Origin: Bradyrhizobium algeriense
GTDB taxonomy: Bacteria > Pseudomonadota > Alphaproteobacteria > Rhizobiales > Xanthobacteraceae
Assembly: GCF_036924595.1 (NCBI RefSeq)
Contig: NZ_JAZHRV010000001.1
Span: forward strand, 248,001 to 312,000
Reading direction: 5' to 3'
Length of the DNA stretch: 64,000 bases
Shown: in pieces, positions 43,951 to 56,346 of the stretch
Layout of the letters: each line of letters starts with the position of its first letter
Numbering within the stretch: the stretch's first letter is position 1
Notes under the pieces: generated by a model
Seen by the model: the letters and a program-made list of their open reading frames with translations, nothing else
The model's database searches: none
Told to the model about the DNA's origin: nothing
Translations under genes and position numbers: made by a program

Positions 43951-44054
43951 GTCATTGCGAGACGCGCAGCGAGGTAGCAATCCATACTGCCGCGCTATGG
44001 AATGCTTCCGCCTCCGCTAAGGCTACGGCGGACAAGTCGCTTCGCTCGCAATGG
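43951..44054. repeat. composite palindromic repeat, stem type 'gtcattgcgag', loop module 2
   Basis: GTCATTGCGAGACGC from 43951 pairs with GCTTCGCTCGCAATGG near 44039-44054; GCAATCCATA and CTATGGAATGC form the inner arms. The 37-base module at 44004-44040 is the inverse of the module at 9646-9685, and the GCTTC flank is present on both sides of it. Confidence 0.8.
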
Positions 44055-44077
44055 CGTGGTTGCCGCCACGAGATGAG

Positions 44078-44275
44078 TTATGCCTTCGCGGGGGCGCCGA
44101 GATGCACGGCCAGGATATGCTCCGGCGTCTCTACCACTTCGATCGTCTCCCCGTCGCCGCCGACAAAGGCAAGAACGGTGCGCTCGCCGTCGCGTGACAT
44201 GCTGCCGACGAGCGCGATATTGATGTGGATGGGTTGCCCCGTCTCGAACCTCGTGCATTCAATCCAGAAGCGCAT
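44078..44275 (-). CDS. small conserved-looking protein, hypothetical
   Basis: 65 residues from an ATG with AAGGAGA upstream: MRFWIECTRFETGQPIHINI, then SMSRDGERTVLAFVGGDGET and the acidic IEVVETPEHILA. The composition and strong ribosome site support a real gene. It looks like a small all-beta protein. I do not recognise a function. It lies between two composite repeats. Confidence 0.65.
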   Translation of the reverse strand: MRFWIECTRFETGQPIHINIALVGSMSRDGERTVLAFVGGDGETIEVVETPEHILAVHLGAPAKA

Positions 44276-44316
44276 GGCGGTCTCCTTCGATCTTCCGCGA
44301 TAATCATAAAGACAGT

Positions 44317-44442
44317 CGTAGTGTGGGCAAAGCCACCGGGTCGCGCGAATGCGCGCCCGATGACAGGCTCCGCGTGCCCACCATTGCATGCGGAGGGTTG
44401 ATGGTGGGCACGGCGCGAAGTGCGCCTTTGCCCACCCTACGC
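44317..44442. repeat. composite palindromic repeat, stem type 'gtgggcaaag', loop module 1
   Basis: CGTAGTGTGGGCAAAG from 44317 pairs with CTTTGCCCACCCTACG ending about 44441; CGTGCCCACCAT (about 44373) pairs with ATGGTGGGCACG (about 44401). The stem is that of 9634-9752, but the inserted module at 44336-44374 is the one seen at 27991 and 28678. Confidence 0.85.
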
Positions 44443-44471
44443 AACCGACTAGAGGCGCGACGCTTCTCGCG

Positions 44472-46856
44472 CTAGGCCGACGCCCGCAATTCGCGAGCCG
44501 CCGCCACCATGTTGACGAGCGCGGGCCGCACCTCTTCCCATTTGCGGGTCTTCAATCCGCAGTCGGGATTGATCCAGATCTGGGCGTCGGAGAGCCGCTT
44601 GCGCGCCAGCCTGAGCAGGGCGGTCATCTCGCCGACATCGGGTACGCGCGGCGAATGGATGTCGTAGACGCCGGGGCCGATTTCGTTCGGATAACGGTAG
44701 TCCCTGAACGCGTCGAGTAACTCCATCTTCGAGCGCGAAGTCTCGATCGAGATCACGTCGGCGTCCATCGCGCCGATCGCGTTGATGATGTCGTTGAACT
44801 CCGAGTAGCACATATGGGTGTGGATCTGCGTCTCGTCGCGCACGCCGGAGGAACAGAGGCGGAAGGCGTCGACGGCCCAATCGAGATAGGCCTTCCATTC
44901 GGATTTGCGCAGCGGCAAGCCTTCGCGCAACGCCGCCTCGTCGATCTGGATCATGCCGGCGCCAGCAGCTTCGAGATCGGCCACCTCGTCGCGGATCGCG
45001 AGCGCGATCTGGCGGCAGGCCTCGCTGCGCGCCATATCGTCGCGAACGAAGGACCAGTTCAGGATGGTGACAGGACCGGTCAGCATCGCCTTCATCGGCT
45101 TCTTCGTCAGTGACTGGGCGTACTGCCACCACTCGACTGTCATCGGCTTCGGCCGCGAGACGTCGCCGAACAGCACCGGCGGACGGACGTAGCGCGATCC
45201 GTAGGACTGCACCCAGCCGTGGGTGGTGAAGGCGAAGCCCGCGAGCTGCTCGCCAAAGTACTGCACCATGTCGTTGCGCTCGAACTCGCCATGCACGAGT
45301 ACGTCGAGGCCGATGGTTTCCTGCCACTGCACCGCGCGGGCCGTCTGGTCCTGCAAATAGACCTTGTAGACTTCATCCGTCAGGGCACCGCTGGCGTGCG
45401 CGGCGCGGGCTTTCCTGACTTCGGCCGTCTGAGGGAACGAGCCGATGGTCGTGGTCGGGAACGCCGGCAGGTTGAAGCGCTCGTGCTGAACGCCGACACG
45501 ATCAGTGAATACGCTGGCGCGGCGACGCATCGCGGCGTCGATGCCGGCGATGCGCGCCGCGACCTTCGCGTCGTGAATTCGCGGCGAGGCCTTGCGCGCG
45601 GCGGCGGCCTGGTCTGAAGCTTTCAGGCTGGCTTCGACCGCTCCGCGGCCACCGGCGAGCGCCGTTCCGAGCGTGGTCAGTTCCTCGAGCTTTTGCACCG
45701 AGAACGCCAGCCAGCTCTTGATTTCAGAATCGAGCCCCGTTTCCAGCGCCAGATCGATCGGGACATGCAGCAGCGAGCAGGAGGGGGCGATCTGCACACG
45801 GTCCTTGCCGAGTTTCGCGATCACGGGTTCGAGCCGGTCGAGGATCCGGACCAGATCCGCGCGCCAGATGTTGCGGCCGTCGATGATTCCGATCGACAGC
45901 ACGCGGTTATCCGGAAAATCGGCGAAGCCGTCGATTTGATCCGGCGCGCGCACCAGATCGAGATGCAGGCCGGCGACGGGCAACGCCAGCGCGGTATCGC
46001 GGTTGCCGCCCAGCCCGCCGAAATAGGTCGCCAGCATGATCTTGAGTTGCGGCACCGCGTTGGCGATCTCACTATAGGCGTAATGCAGCGCCTGCTGCGC
46101 GATGATGTCGAGGTCGAGCACCATGCATGGCTCGTCGATCTGCACCCATTCGGCGCCCCGGCAGGCCAATTCGCGCAGCACGTCGATGTAAACTGGCAGC
46201 AACCGGTCGAGCAGCGACAGCGGATTGAAACCGGTATCCTTGCTTTTCGCCAGCTTGAGAAACGTGACCGGCCCGACCAGCACGGGGCGGGTCTGATAGC
46301 CCAGCGCCTTGGCTTCCTCGTATTCCTCGATCGGCTTGCGCGAGGCGAGGGTGAATTGCTGATCCTTCGCTAGTTCAGGCACCATGTAGTGGTAGTTGGT
46401 ATCGAACCATTTTGTCATTTCTTGCGCGGGCATGCCGTGGGCTGCATCGTGCCCGTGATGCGTATGGCCGCAGCTCGCCTCGTTCGCGTTGCCTTGCGCG
46501 CCGCGAGCCATCGCAAAATAGGTCGCGAGCGGGACCGGGCCGCCGTTCCAGCGATAGATTTCAGGGATCGCGCCGACCATCACTGACGTGTCGAGCATCT
46601 GGTCGTAGAACGAAAAATCGTTCGACGGGATCACGCTGACGCCGAGCTTTTTCTGTCGCGCCCAGTTAGCGGCGCGAAGCCCAGCGCCGGCTTCGATCAG
46701 GGCTTTTTCGTCCGAGGCGCCGGACCAGAAACTTTCCAATGCAAATTTCAGCTCGCGGCGCGGGCCGATACGCGGCGTGCCGAGGGAGGCAACGGGAAGC
46801 GCAGAAGTGGAGACTGTGGAGGTAGACGATGTAGAAGATGACGTTGCAGTAGACAT
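44472..46856 (-). CDS. metE: cobalamin-independent methionine synthase
   Basis: 794 residues from the ATG at 46856. The N-terminal barrel has [19 protein letters not shown] and the C-terminal barrel has the zinc ligands in [11 protein letters not shown] (His, Cys), Glu in the next barrel strand and Cys in [14 protein letters not shown]. MetE transfers the methyl group of 5-methyl-tetrahydrofolate polyglutamate to homocysteine without B12. A Ser/Thr-rich start ([14 protein letters not shown]) is unusual. A cobalamin riboswitch lies 124 bases upstream on the same strand, so MetE is made only when B12 is scarce. Confidence 0.97.
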   Translation of the reverse strand: MSTATSSSTSSTSTVSTSALPVASLGTPRIGPRRELKFALESFWSGASDEKALIEAGAGLRAANWARQKKLGVSVIPSNDFSFYDQMLDTSVMVGAIPEIYRWNGGPVPLATYFAMARGAQGNANEASCGHTHHGHDAAHGMPAQEMTKWFDTNYHYMVPELAKDQQFTLASRKPIEEYEEAKALGYQTRPVLVGPVTFLKLAKSKDTGFNPLSLLDRLLPVYIDVLRELACRGAEWVQIDEPCMVLDLDIIAQQALHYAYSEIANAVPQLKIMLATYFGGLGGNRDTALALPVAGLHLDLVRAPDQIDGFADFPDNRVLSIGIIDGRNIWRADLVRILDRLEPVIAKLGKDRVQIAPSCSLLHVPIDLALETGLDSEIKSWLAFSVQKLEELTTLGTALAGGRGAVEASLKASDQAAAARKASPRIHDAKVAARIAGIDAAMRRRASVFTDRVGVQHERFNLPAFPTTTIGSFPQTAEVRKARAAHASGALTDEVYKVYLQDQTARAVQWQETIGLDVLVHGEFERNDMVQYFGEQLAGFAFTTHGWVQSYGSRYVRPPVLFGDVSRPKPMTVEWWQYAQSLTKKPMKAMLTGPVTILNWSFVRDDMARSEACRQIALAIRDEVADLEAAGAGMIQIDEAALREGLPLRKSEWKAYLDWAVDAFRLCSSGVRDETQIHTHMCYSEFNDIINAIGAMDADVISIETSRSKMELLDAFRDYRYPNEIGPGVYDIHSPRVPDVGEMTALLRLARKRLSDAQIWINPDCGLKTRKWEEVRPALVNMVAAARELRASA

Positions 46857-46979
46857 TGGCTTAACCCCAAAAGTTGGGGGCAAAGGCCGAAGTGACACGT
46901 CTGGATTCCGCGTACGGCAGCGCGCGCGGAATCGCAACCGCACCACCGGGACACCCCGCCCGAGGACGTGTATGTTGTC

Positions 46980-47165
46980 GAGGCAGGTCTCCTGGCTCGC
47001 GGGTCTGTGCTGCTGTCCGGCCTTCCCGAAACCCCGTGAGGTCTCAGTGACTTTGTTGGACAGCGGCTCGCCGCTTACAGTTGCGGGGGCAGCTCCGGCT
47101 TTGGCTTTTTCGGCCGCACCGGCTTCCCTCTTAGCTTCGGGCCGAACGAGCCCGAAGAACCACGA
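46980..47165 (-). promoter_or_regulatory. cobalamin riboswitch upstream of metE
   Basis: Read on the reverse strand, the order is GAGGGAAGCCGGTGCGG, then GCTGCCCCCGCAACTGTAAG (B12 box region), GTCACTG, and GCGAGCCAGGAGACCTGCC at the 3' end. These are the hallmark parts of the cobalamin aptamer in the right order. The leader between the aptamer and metE has a CCCCCAAC-TTTTGGGG hairpin right before the ATG that could hide the ribosome site when B12 is bound. Confidence 0.93.
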
Positions 47166-47288
47166 CGGGTTCAGTTAAGGTCAACGGCGATCTCAGTCAA
47201 TACGAGATCGGTCGTCCCCCGCTGCGCTCTCTGCCATCATTCGATGAACGTCATTCCGATCGAAGCGCGATAGCTACATAGTTCACCT

Positions 47289-48203
47289 CTACGGCATGCC
47301 GGTGGGAACGATGGTTCTGACGATGGAGGCGTCGAGCGCCTCGTAGTCATGCAGCCCGATCGTTGCGTAAAGTTCGGCGCGCGTCTGCATCTGGTCGAGC
47401 ATCTCATGGGTGCTGCCATCGCGTTTGAGGGCGGCGAACAGATTCTGCTGGGCCTTGTTGGCGACGCGGAGCGACGACACCGGCCAGATCACCATCCGAT
47501 AGCCCATCGCCTCGAACTCGGATGCGGTGAAGAACGGCGTCTTGCCGAACTCGGTCATGTTCGCCAGCAGCGGAACGCCGGGAACACGCCTGGCGAACTC
47601 CTCGAACATCTCACGCGAGATCATCGCTTCCGGGAAGATCGCGTCTGCTCCCGCTTCCAGATAGAGTTTGGCGCGTGCCACCGCGCCGTCCATGCCTTCG
47701 TGCGCCGCGGCATCTGTTCTTGCGATCAGATAGAGATGACGCCGCGCCTTGGCGGCGGCAGCGACCTTGGCGGCCATGTCGCGCGCGTCCGCCAGCTTCT
47801 TGTCGTTGAGATGGCCGCATTTTTTCGGCAGCAACTGGTCCTCGATGTGAACGGCGGCAGCGCCGACGTCCTCGAAGGTGCGCACCATGTTCATGACATT
47901 GAGCGCTTCGCCATAGCCGGTGTCGCCATCGACCAGCACCGGCAGGCCGCCAGCGCGCGCCACCTGGCGGATGAAGAAGGCAACTTCCTCGATCGTGATA
48001 ATGCCGAGATCCGGCAGGCCCATCGACGCCGTCATCGCCGCGCCCGACAGATAGAGCGCGGAAAAGCCGGCGTCGCGGGCCTGCAGCGCGGCCATTCCGT
48101 TATGCGTGCCCGGCATCTGGAGAATGCCCGGTTTGTCCAGGAGCTCGCGGAAGCGAGCCCCGGCCGGCTTGTCGGCCAGATCAGCACCCAGGAGATATAC
48201 CAT
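47289..48203 (-). CDS. prpB: methylisocitrate lyase (PrpB-type)
   Basis: 304 residues starting MVYLLGADLADKPAGARFRE. The isocitrate-lyase/PEP-mutase fold shows GTHNGMAALQARDAGFSALY, LVDGDTGYGEALN (Mg ligands), VHIEDQLLPKKCGHLNDKKL (the KKCGH catalytic Cys) and FPEAMISREMFEEFA. It splits 2-methylisocitrate into pyruvate and succinate. It is the last gene of the operon, 10 bp after prpC, with AAGGAGG as ribosome site. The cysteine motif favours PrpB over other family members. Confidence 0.93.
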   Translation of the reverse strand: MVYLLGADLADKPAGARFRELLDKPGILQMPGTHNGMAALQARDAGFSALYLSGAAMTASMGLPDLGIITIEEVAFFIRQVARAGGLPVLVDGDTGYGEALNVMNMVRTFEDVGAAAVHIEDQLLPKKCGHLNDKKLADARDMAAKVAAAAKARRHLYLIARTDAAAHEGMDGAVARAKLYLEAGADAIFPEAMISREMFEEFARRVPGVPLLANMTEFGKTPFFTASEFEAMGYRMVIWPVSSLRVANKAQQNLFAALKRDGSTHEMLDQMQTRAELYATIGLHDYEALDASIVRTIVPTGMP

Positions 48204-48213
48204 GCTTGCCTCC

Positions 48214-49386
48214 TTACGCGGCGCGCGGGGTGGTCGCTGTCTTGCCACGCTCATGCAGCGGCACGAATTTCAGATTCTCCGGGCCGATATAGTTCGCGGC
48301 CGGCCGGATGATCTTGTTGTTGACGCGCTGTTCCATCACATGCGCCGCCCACCCCGATGTTCGCGAAATCACGAACAGCGGTGTGAACATCGCGGTCGGC
48401 ACGCCCATCGCGTGATAGGAGACCGCGCTGAACCAGTCGAGATTGGCGAACATCTTCTTGGCATCGGCCATGACGGCCTCGATCCGGTCGGCGATTTCGA
48501 ACATGCGGGTGCTCTCGCTTTCGATGCTCAGGCGGCGCGCAACCTCCTTGATCACCTTGTTGCGTGGATCGGCGATGGTGTAGACCGGGTGACCGAAGCC
48601 GATCACGACCTCCTTGGCCGCGACGCGCCGGCGGATATCGGCCTCCGCTTCGTCCGTATCGCCGTAACGCTTCTGCACTTCGAACGCGATCTCGTTGGCG
48701 CCGCCATGCTTCGGCCCGCGCAGTGCGCCGATCGCGCCTGTGATCGCGGAGTAGAGGTCCGAGCCGGTGCCTGCGATCGAGCGCGCGGTGAAGGTCGAGG
48801 CGTTGTACTCGTGTTCTGCGTAGAGGATCAGCGAGGTATGCATCGCGCGCTCGTGCGATGGCGGCGGCTTCCTGCCATGGAGCAGATGCAAGAAGTGCGA
48901 TCCGATCGAATCGTCGTCGGTTTCGACGTCAATCCGGCGGCCGTGGTGGGCATAGTGGTGCCAGTAGAGCAGCATCGATCCAAGCGAGGCCATCAGCCGG
49001 TCGGCAATATCGCGCGCGCCGGACTGATTGTGATCATGGGCCTCGGGAAGGATGCAGCCGAGCGCGGAGACGCCGCTTCTCAATACGTCCATCGGATGTG
49101 CCGCGGCGGGCAGCAACTCGAGCGTCTGCAACACCGCTGAAGGTAACCCGCGCAACGCCTTCAGTTTGGCCTTGTAGTTTCGAAGCTCCGACAGCGTAGG
49201 CAGGCTGCCGTGAACGAGAAGATATGCGATCTCCTCGAACTCGCAGCTTTCGGCGACATCGAGAATATCGTAGCCGCGATAATGCAGGTCGTTTCCGGTG
49301 CGGCCAACCGTGCACAGCGCGGTGTCGCCGGCGATCACGCCTGATAGCGCGACCGATTTCTTGGGCGAAGGTTTGATGTCCGTCAT
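48214..49386 (-). CDS. prpC: 2-methylcitrate synthase
   Basis: 390 residues of the citrate-synthase fold: [20 protein letters not shown] near the start, [20 protein letters not shown] (first His pair region), [20 protein letters not shown] (His-Gly-Gly) and [20 protein letters not shown]. The short form and operon place favour 2-methylcitrate synthase, which condenses propionyl-CoA and oxaloacetate. It stands between prpD (11 bp) and prpB. Confidence 0.93.
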   Translation of the reverse strand: MTDIKPSPKKSVALSGVIAGDTALCTVGRTGNDLHYRGYDILDVAESCEFEEIAYLLVHGSLPTLSELRNYKAKLKALRGLPSAVLQTLELLPAAAHPMDVLRSGVSALGCILPEAHDHNQSGARDIADRLMASLGSMLLYWHHYAHHGRRIDVETDDDSIGSHFLHLLHGRKPPPSHERAMHTSLILYAEHEYNASTFTARSIAGTGSDLYSAITGAIGALRGPKHGGANEIAFEVQKRYGDTDEAEADIRRRVAAKEVVIGFGHPVYTIADPRNKVIKEVARRLSIESESTRMFEIADRIEAVMADAKKMFANLDWFSAVSYHAMGVPTAMFTPLFVISRTSGWAAHVMEQRVNNKIIRPAANYIGPENLKFVPLHERGKTATTPRAA

Positions 49387-49397
49387 CTCAATCTCCC

Positions 49398-50951
49398 TTA
49401 TCGATTGCCGGCGGCGCGCTGGACTGTGACCGGAGCGGCGTCGCGCCAGTCGAAAATGCCGTGCGTCGATGTCGCGCCGAGGAATTCTGGATCGACCGTA
49501 AACGTGAGGTCGGTCAGCTCGCCCGCCTTCAACGACGCCAGTCTTTCCACCGTTGCGATGAAGCGATCCTGCTCGGTCGTGGCGATCAGGCCTTCCGCCA
49601 GGTTGCGGAATTTCCGGATGTAGTCCGGCCGCCTGAACGGGCGGGCGCCCAGCGGATGCGCGTCAGCCAGCGCAATTTCGTCACTGATGACGGAGCCGCC
49701 CTTCAGCTTCACTATGACGCGGCCGCCGAACGCTTTTTCCTTCGGATCCTGGCTGTGGTAGCGGCGGGTCCATGCGGGGTCTTCGACCGTCGAGATCTTG
49801 CGCCACAGCGCGGCCGTCGTTTCGCGGCCCGCGCGCTCGGGCGCATAGGATCGCTCGTGATGCCAGCCGCCGTCTTCGAGCGCGACCGCGAAAATATACA
49901 TGATCGAATGGTCGAGCGTTTCGCGGCTTGCCTTCGGGTCCATCTTCTGCGGGTCGTTGGCGCCGGTGCCGATGACGTAGTGGGTGTGGTGGCTGGTGTG
50001 GATGACGATACTTTCGATCTTCGAGAGATCGCCGATTTGCGGTCCGAGCCGGCGCGCCAGGTCGATCAAGGCCTGGCTCTGATATTCGGCCGAGTGCTCC
50101 TTGGTGTAGGTTTCGAGAATGGCGCGCTTGGGTTCGCCCTTCTCCGGCAGCGACACCGTGTAGTCTGCGCCGGGGCCGCCGAGCAGCCAGGCGATGAAGC
50201 CGTCTTCGCCCTCATAGGCGGGTGACGGCGCGCCTTCGCCGCGCATCACGCGATCGACGGATTCGATCGCCATCTTGCCCGCGAAGGCCGGCGCATAGGC
50301 CTTCCAGCTCGAGATCTCGCCCTTGCGCGATTGCCGCGTCGTCGTGGTGACGTGGAGCGCCTGCTGAACGGCCTGATAGATCGTCTCGGCAGGCAAGTCG
50401 AGCAGCGCGCCGATCCCGGCGGCGGCGGACGGGCCGAGATGGGCGATGTGATCGATCTTGTGCTTGTGCAGGCAGATGCCCTTCACGAGATCGACCTGGA
50501 TTTCGTAGGCCGCAGCCAGCCCGCGCACGAGGTCCGCGCCCGTCAGCCCGCAATGCTGGGCGACAGCCAGCACCGGCGGAATGTTGTCGCCGGGGTGCGA
50601 ATAGTCTGCCGCCAGGAACGTGTCGTGGAAATCGAGTTCGCGGACGGCGACGCCGTTGGCCCAGGCGGCCCATTCCGGCGAAATCCGCTGCGACCGCGTC
50701 AACCCGAACACGGTGGCTCCCGGCTGGAACGGATGCGCCTCGGCTTGCGCTCGCGCGCTGATGACGGGACGCCGCGCCACCGAGGCTGCGGCAACGGCGG
50801 CGTTGTCGATGATGCGATTGCCCAGCATCTCCACCACATCGCTCTCGACCGCGACCGGGTCGGCGGCCACCTCAGCGATCTTCCAGGCCAGTTGCCCTGC
50901 GCGTGGCAGATGATCGGCCGATTTGAACGTACGAACGCTATGCTGTTTCAA
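49398..50951 (-). CDS. prpD: 2-methylcitrate dehydratase
   Basis: A TTG start at 50951 overlaps the thioesterase stop (TTGA) and follows AGAGGGA; it gives 517 residues. The MmgE/PrpD fold shows [60 protein letters not shown] and [20 protein letters not shown]. It dehydrates 2-methylcitrate to 2-methylaconitate. The frame stays open upstream only as the shadow of the thioesterase gene. Translational coupling suggests the thioesterase is a true operon member. Confidence 0.9.
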   Translation of the reverse strand: MKQHSVRTFKSADHLPRAGQLAWKIAEVAADPVAVESDVVEMLGNRIIDNAAVAAASVARRPVISARAQAEAHPFQPGATVFGLTRSQRISPEWAAWANGVAVRELDFHDTFLAADYSHPGDNIPPVLAVAQHCGLTGADLVRGLAAAYEIQVDLVKGICLHKHKIDHIAHLGPSAAAGIGALLDLPAETIYQAVQQALHVTTTTRQSRKGEISSWKAYAPAFAGKMAIESVDRVMRGEGAPSPAYEGEDGFIAWLLGGPGADYTVSLPEKGEPKRAILETYTKEHSAEYQSQALIDLARRLGPQIGDLSKIESIVIHTSHHTHYVIGTGANDPQKMDPKASRETLDHSIMYIFAVALEDGGWHHERSYAPERAGRETTAALWRKISTVEDPAWTRRYHSQDPKEKAFGGRVIVKLKGGSVISDEIALADAHPLGARPFRRPDYIRKFRNLAEGLIATTEQDRFIATVERLASLKAGELTDLTFTVDPEFLGATSTHGIFDWRDAAPVTVQRAAGNR

Positions 50952-51379
50952 GACGCAGCTTCCCTCTGGATTGGATCGGTCATGGTTGGTTGCGCGATCG
51001 GGACCGGCCGGCCGAATTCGTTCACCGCGACCATCTCGAACGTTCCGCGCACCGCGGATTTCCGCCTGCCGCTGCTCAAATCTTCGCGGATCATGTCGAC
51101 GGCGACCGTCATGGAACTGCGCCCGACGCGTACGACCTGGGCAACGAGCTCGACGAGTTCGCCGACATGGACTGGCTCGTGAAATTCGATTCTGTCCGAG
51201 GTCGCCATGACGACGCTCTGGCGAGCGTGCCGCGTGGCCGTGACGAATGCCGCCTTGCCCATCAGGCTCAGGGCATGGCCGCCGAACAGCGTGCCGTAGT
51301 GATTGGCTTGCTCCGGAAACACCATCTCCACGAACCGTGTCTCGTCGGGATGGAGGTTTGGCGACGCCGTTGAATGCAT
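50948..51379 (-). CDS. hot-dog acyl-CoA thioesterase
   Basis: 143 residues: [40 protein letters not shown] and [20 protein letters not shown]. This is the YciA/BFIT-like hot-dog fold with the Asn/His and Asp region near residues 25-40. It hydrolyses acyl-CoA to free CoA. As first gene of the methylcitrate operon it may release CoA from propionyl-CoA or another toxic short acyl-CoA. GGAGCAGG precedes the ATG. It is divergent from the regulator gene. Confidence 0.9.
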   Translation of the reverse strand: MHSTASPNLHPDETRFVEMVFPEQANHYGTLFGGHALSLMGKAAFVTATRHARQSVVMATSDRIEFHEPVHVGELVELVAQVVRVGRSSMTVAVDMIREDLSSGRRKSAVRGTFEMVAVNEFGRPVPIAQPTMTDPIQREAAS

Positions 51380-51487
51380 TTTCCTGCTCCGGACGACTTG
51401 TCTTTCCGTACCGACTTCGCAATATCTACAAATGTGCGCCGTCGAAATGGCTGAAAAAGCGTAGTCTTGCGAAGAAAAGCCGGTCGA

Positions 51488-51501
51488 TTTGCAAAGTTTG
51501 C
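51488..51501. promoter_or_regulatory. candidate ScfR/RamB binding site
   Basis: TTTGCAAAGTTTGC contains the palindrome GCAAA-G-TTTGC; on the other strand it reads GCAAACTTTGCAAA, close to the AACTTTGCAAA box I recall for RamB of Corynebacterium. It lies 12 bases before the regulator's ATG and between the divergent genes. Confidence 0.5.
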
Positions 51502-51513
51502 GAAGGTGTTGCG

Positions 51514-52935
51514 ATGAAAAAGACCTTTATGGGCGTGCGGTTGAAAAGACTGCGTGAGGAGCAGCGCCTGACGCAGGCGGCGCTTGCCGGCAAACTCGGG
51601 ATCTCGCTCAGCTACCTCAACCAACTGGAAAACAATCAGCGTCCGCTCACCGTGCCGGTGCTGCTGGCGCTCAATTCGGTGTTCGGCCTTGACGTGCAGT
51701 CGTTCGCCGAGGGCGACGAGGCGCGCCTGATCTCGGACTTGCGCGAAGCGCTGGCGGATCCTTCGCTAGGAGAGTCGATCGCTATCGCTGAACTTCGCGA
51801 ACTCGCGCAGAACATGCCCGCGGTCGGGCGCGCGCTGATCAACCTCAACCGCAAATACCGCCATGCCGCCGAGCAATATGCGGCCATCTCCGCGCGGCTC
51901 GGCGACGACCGTCAGGCCGCTGCGGCGGTACTTCCGTCTACGCCGTTCGAGGAAGTCCGCGACTTCTTCTATCTGCAGCACAACCACATTGCCGAGCTCG
52001 ACGATGCGGCGGAAGCGATCGCCGGCCGGTTGGAATTGCCTGTCGGGCGGATGACGCCGGGCCTGGTGTCGTATCTCGAAAGCCGGCATGGCGTGACTGT
52101 CCTGATCGACGCGATCGACGAACTGGGATCGGGAACACAGCGCCTGTTCGATGGCCGCACACGAACGCTGCGGCTGTCGCCGAGCCTTGATCCGGGCCAG
52201 CAGGCGTTTCAGCTCGCCACGCAGATCGCCATTCTGGAACTGGACGAGGCGATACGTTCGATCGTCGACAACGCCAAGTTCACCAGCGACGAAGCGCGCG
52301 GCCTCGCCCGCATTGGCCTTGCGAACTATTTCGCCGGTGCGCTGATCCTGCCTTACTCCGTTTTCCTCAACGAGGCGGAGCGGTGTCGTTACGACATCGA
52401 GTTGCTCAGTCACCGGTTCGGGGTGGGCTTTGAAACGATCTGTCACCGGCTGAGCACCCTGCAGCGCCATAATGCGCGGGGCATTCCGTTCTTCTTCATT
52501 CGCGTCGATCGCGCCGGAAACATATCGAAGCGCCAATCGGCGACCGACTTCCATTTTTCGCGGGTCGGCGGGACCTGTCCGCTGTGGAACGTCTATGAGG
52601 CCTTCGCCAACCCGGGGCGTATCCTGACGCAATTGGCGCGGATGCCCGATGAACGAACCTATCTCTGGGTTGCCCGCACAGTGTCGCACGGCAGCGGGGG
52701 ATACGGCGCGCCCGCCAAGACGTTTGCGGTCGCCTTGGGATGCGATGTTCGCCATGCGGAGCGAATCGTCTATTCGCAAGGTCTCAAGATCGATCCGTCA
52801 CTGGCGACGCCGATCGGCATGGGCTGCAAGGTGTGCGAACGGCCGGATTGTCCGCAGCGCGCATTTCCGCCGGTCGGCCGGGCCTTGCGAATCGACGAGA
52901 CGCGCTCCCGCTTCGCGCCCTATGCGACGTCGTGA
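51514..52935 (+). CDS. ScfR/RamB-type short-chain fatty acid transcriptional regulator
   Basis: 473 residues. The N-terminal XRE helix-turn-helix has GVRLKRLREEQRLTQAALAG and LGISLSYLNQLENNQRPLTV; a zinc-protease-like ImmA/IrrE domain follows (residues about 160-260, without an intact HExxH) and then the C-terminal four-Cys region (GGTCPLWNVYEAF; CKVCERPDCPQRAF). This is the ScfR/RamB family that controls acetate and propionate metabolism. It is divergent from the methylcitrate operon, its probable target. Confidence 0.9.
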   Translation: MKKTFMGVRLKRLREEQRLTQAALAGKLGISLSYLNQLENNQRPLTVPVLLALNSVFGLDVQSFAEGDEARLISDLREALADPSLGESIAIAELRELAQNMPAVGRALINLNRKYRHAAEQYAAISARLGDDRQAAAAVLPSTPFEEVRDFFYLQHNHIAELDDAAEAIAGRLELPVGRMTPGLVSYLESRHGVTVLIDAIDELGSGTQRLFDGRTRTLRLSPSLDPGQQAFQLATQIAILELDEAIRSIVDNAKFTSDEARGLARIGLANYFAGALILPYSVFLNEAERCRYDIELLSHRFGVGFETICHRLSTLQRHNARGIPFFFIRVDRAGNISKRQSATDFHFSRVGGTCPLWNVYEAFANPGRILTQLARMPDERTYLWVARTVSHGSGGYGAPAKTFAVALGCDVRHAERIVYSQGLKIDPSLATPIGMGCKVCERPDCPQRAFPPVGRALRIDETRSRFAPYATS

Positions 52936-53099
52936 GCTGAACGCGGCTGGAATAGCGGGGAAAACGTTTTTCAAGCGGAGAAAGAATCAGCTTCCCGTGC
53001 TTTTCATCCCCTTGCGGAAATTTTTTTTGATCGTCGATCTCCAGCGCCCCATTGACACTCCGGCCCGAATAATACCAGATATAGCTGTCACGGCCCACC

Positions 53100-53275
53100 C
53101 TGTCGCAAGATTTGGTGGCTAAGAGGGAAGTCGGTGTATCGCGTGTTTTGCGAGAATCCGACGCTGCCCCCGCAACTGTAAGCAGTGAGTTGTTCCCGAT
53201 TTCACGTCACTGATGCGGCCACGCATTGGGAAGACCGGGTACGACGCCGACCTGCGAGCCAGGAGACCTGCCGCG
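53100..53275 (+). promoter_or_regulatory. cobalamin riboswitch upstream of nrdAB
   Basis: In order: AGAGGGAAGTCGGTG (near 53131), GCTGCCCCCGCAACTGTAAG (about 53163-53182), GTCACTGATGCGGCC, GGGAAGACCGGGTACGACGC and GCGAGCCAGGAGACCTGCCG at the 3' end. These are the conserved segments of the cobalamin aptamer. A CCCC (53379-53382) / GGGG (53394-53397) pair sits just before the nrdA ATG and may hide the ribosome site. The gap 52936-53099 shows nothing else. Confidence 0.93.
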
Positions 53276-53404
53276 ACACCAAAAAACGTCCACGGGCGGG
53301 GTGTCCGGCGGCCGCTTGCAGAATCATGCCGGTGCTTTGCGCCGGGCATTCAATGCAGCGTCGCCCCAAGACATCCAGCCCCAACAACACTACGGGGTCT
53401 GCCG

Positions 53405-56320
<2,916 letters not shown>

Positions 56321-56346
56321 GCAGACAAGAAAAGAAGGAAACGACA

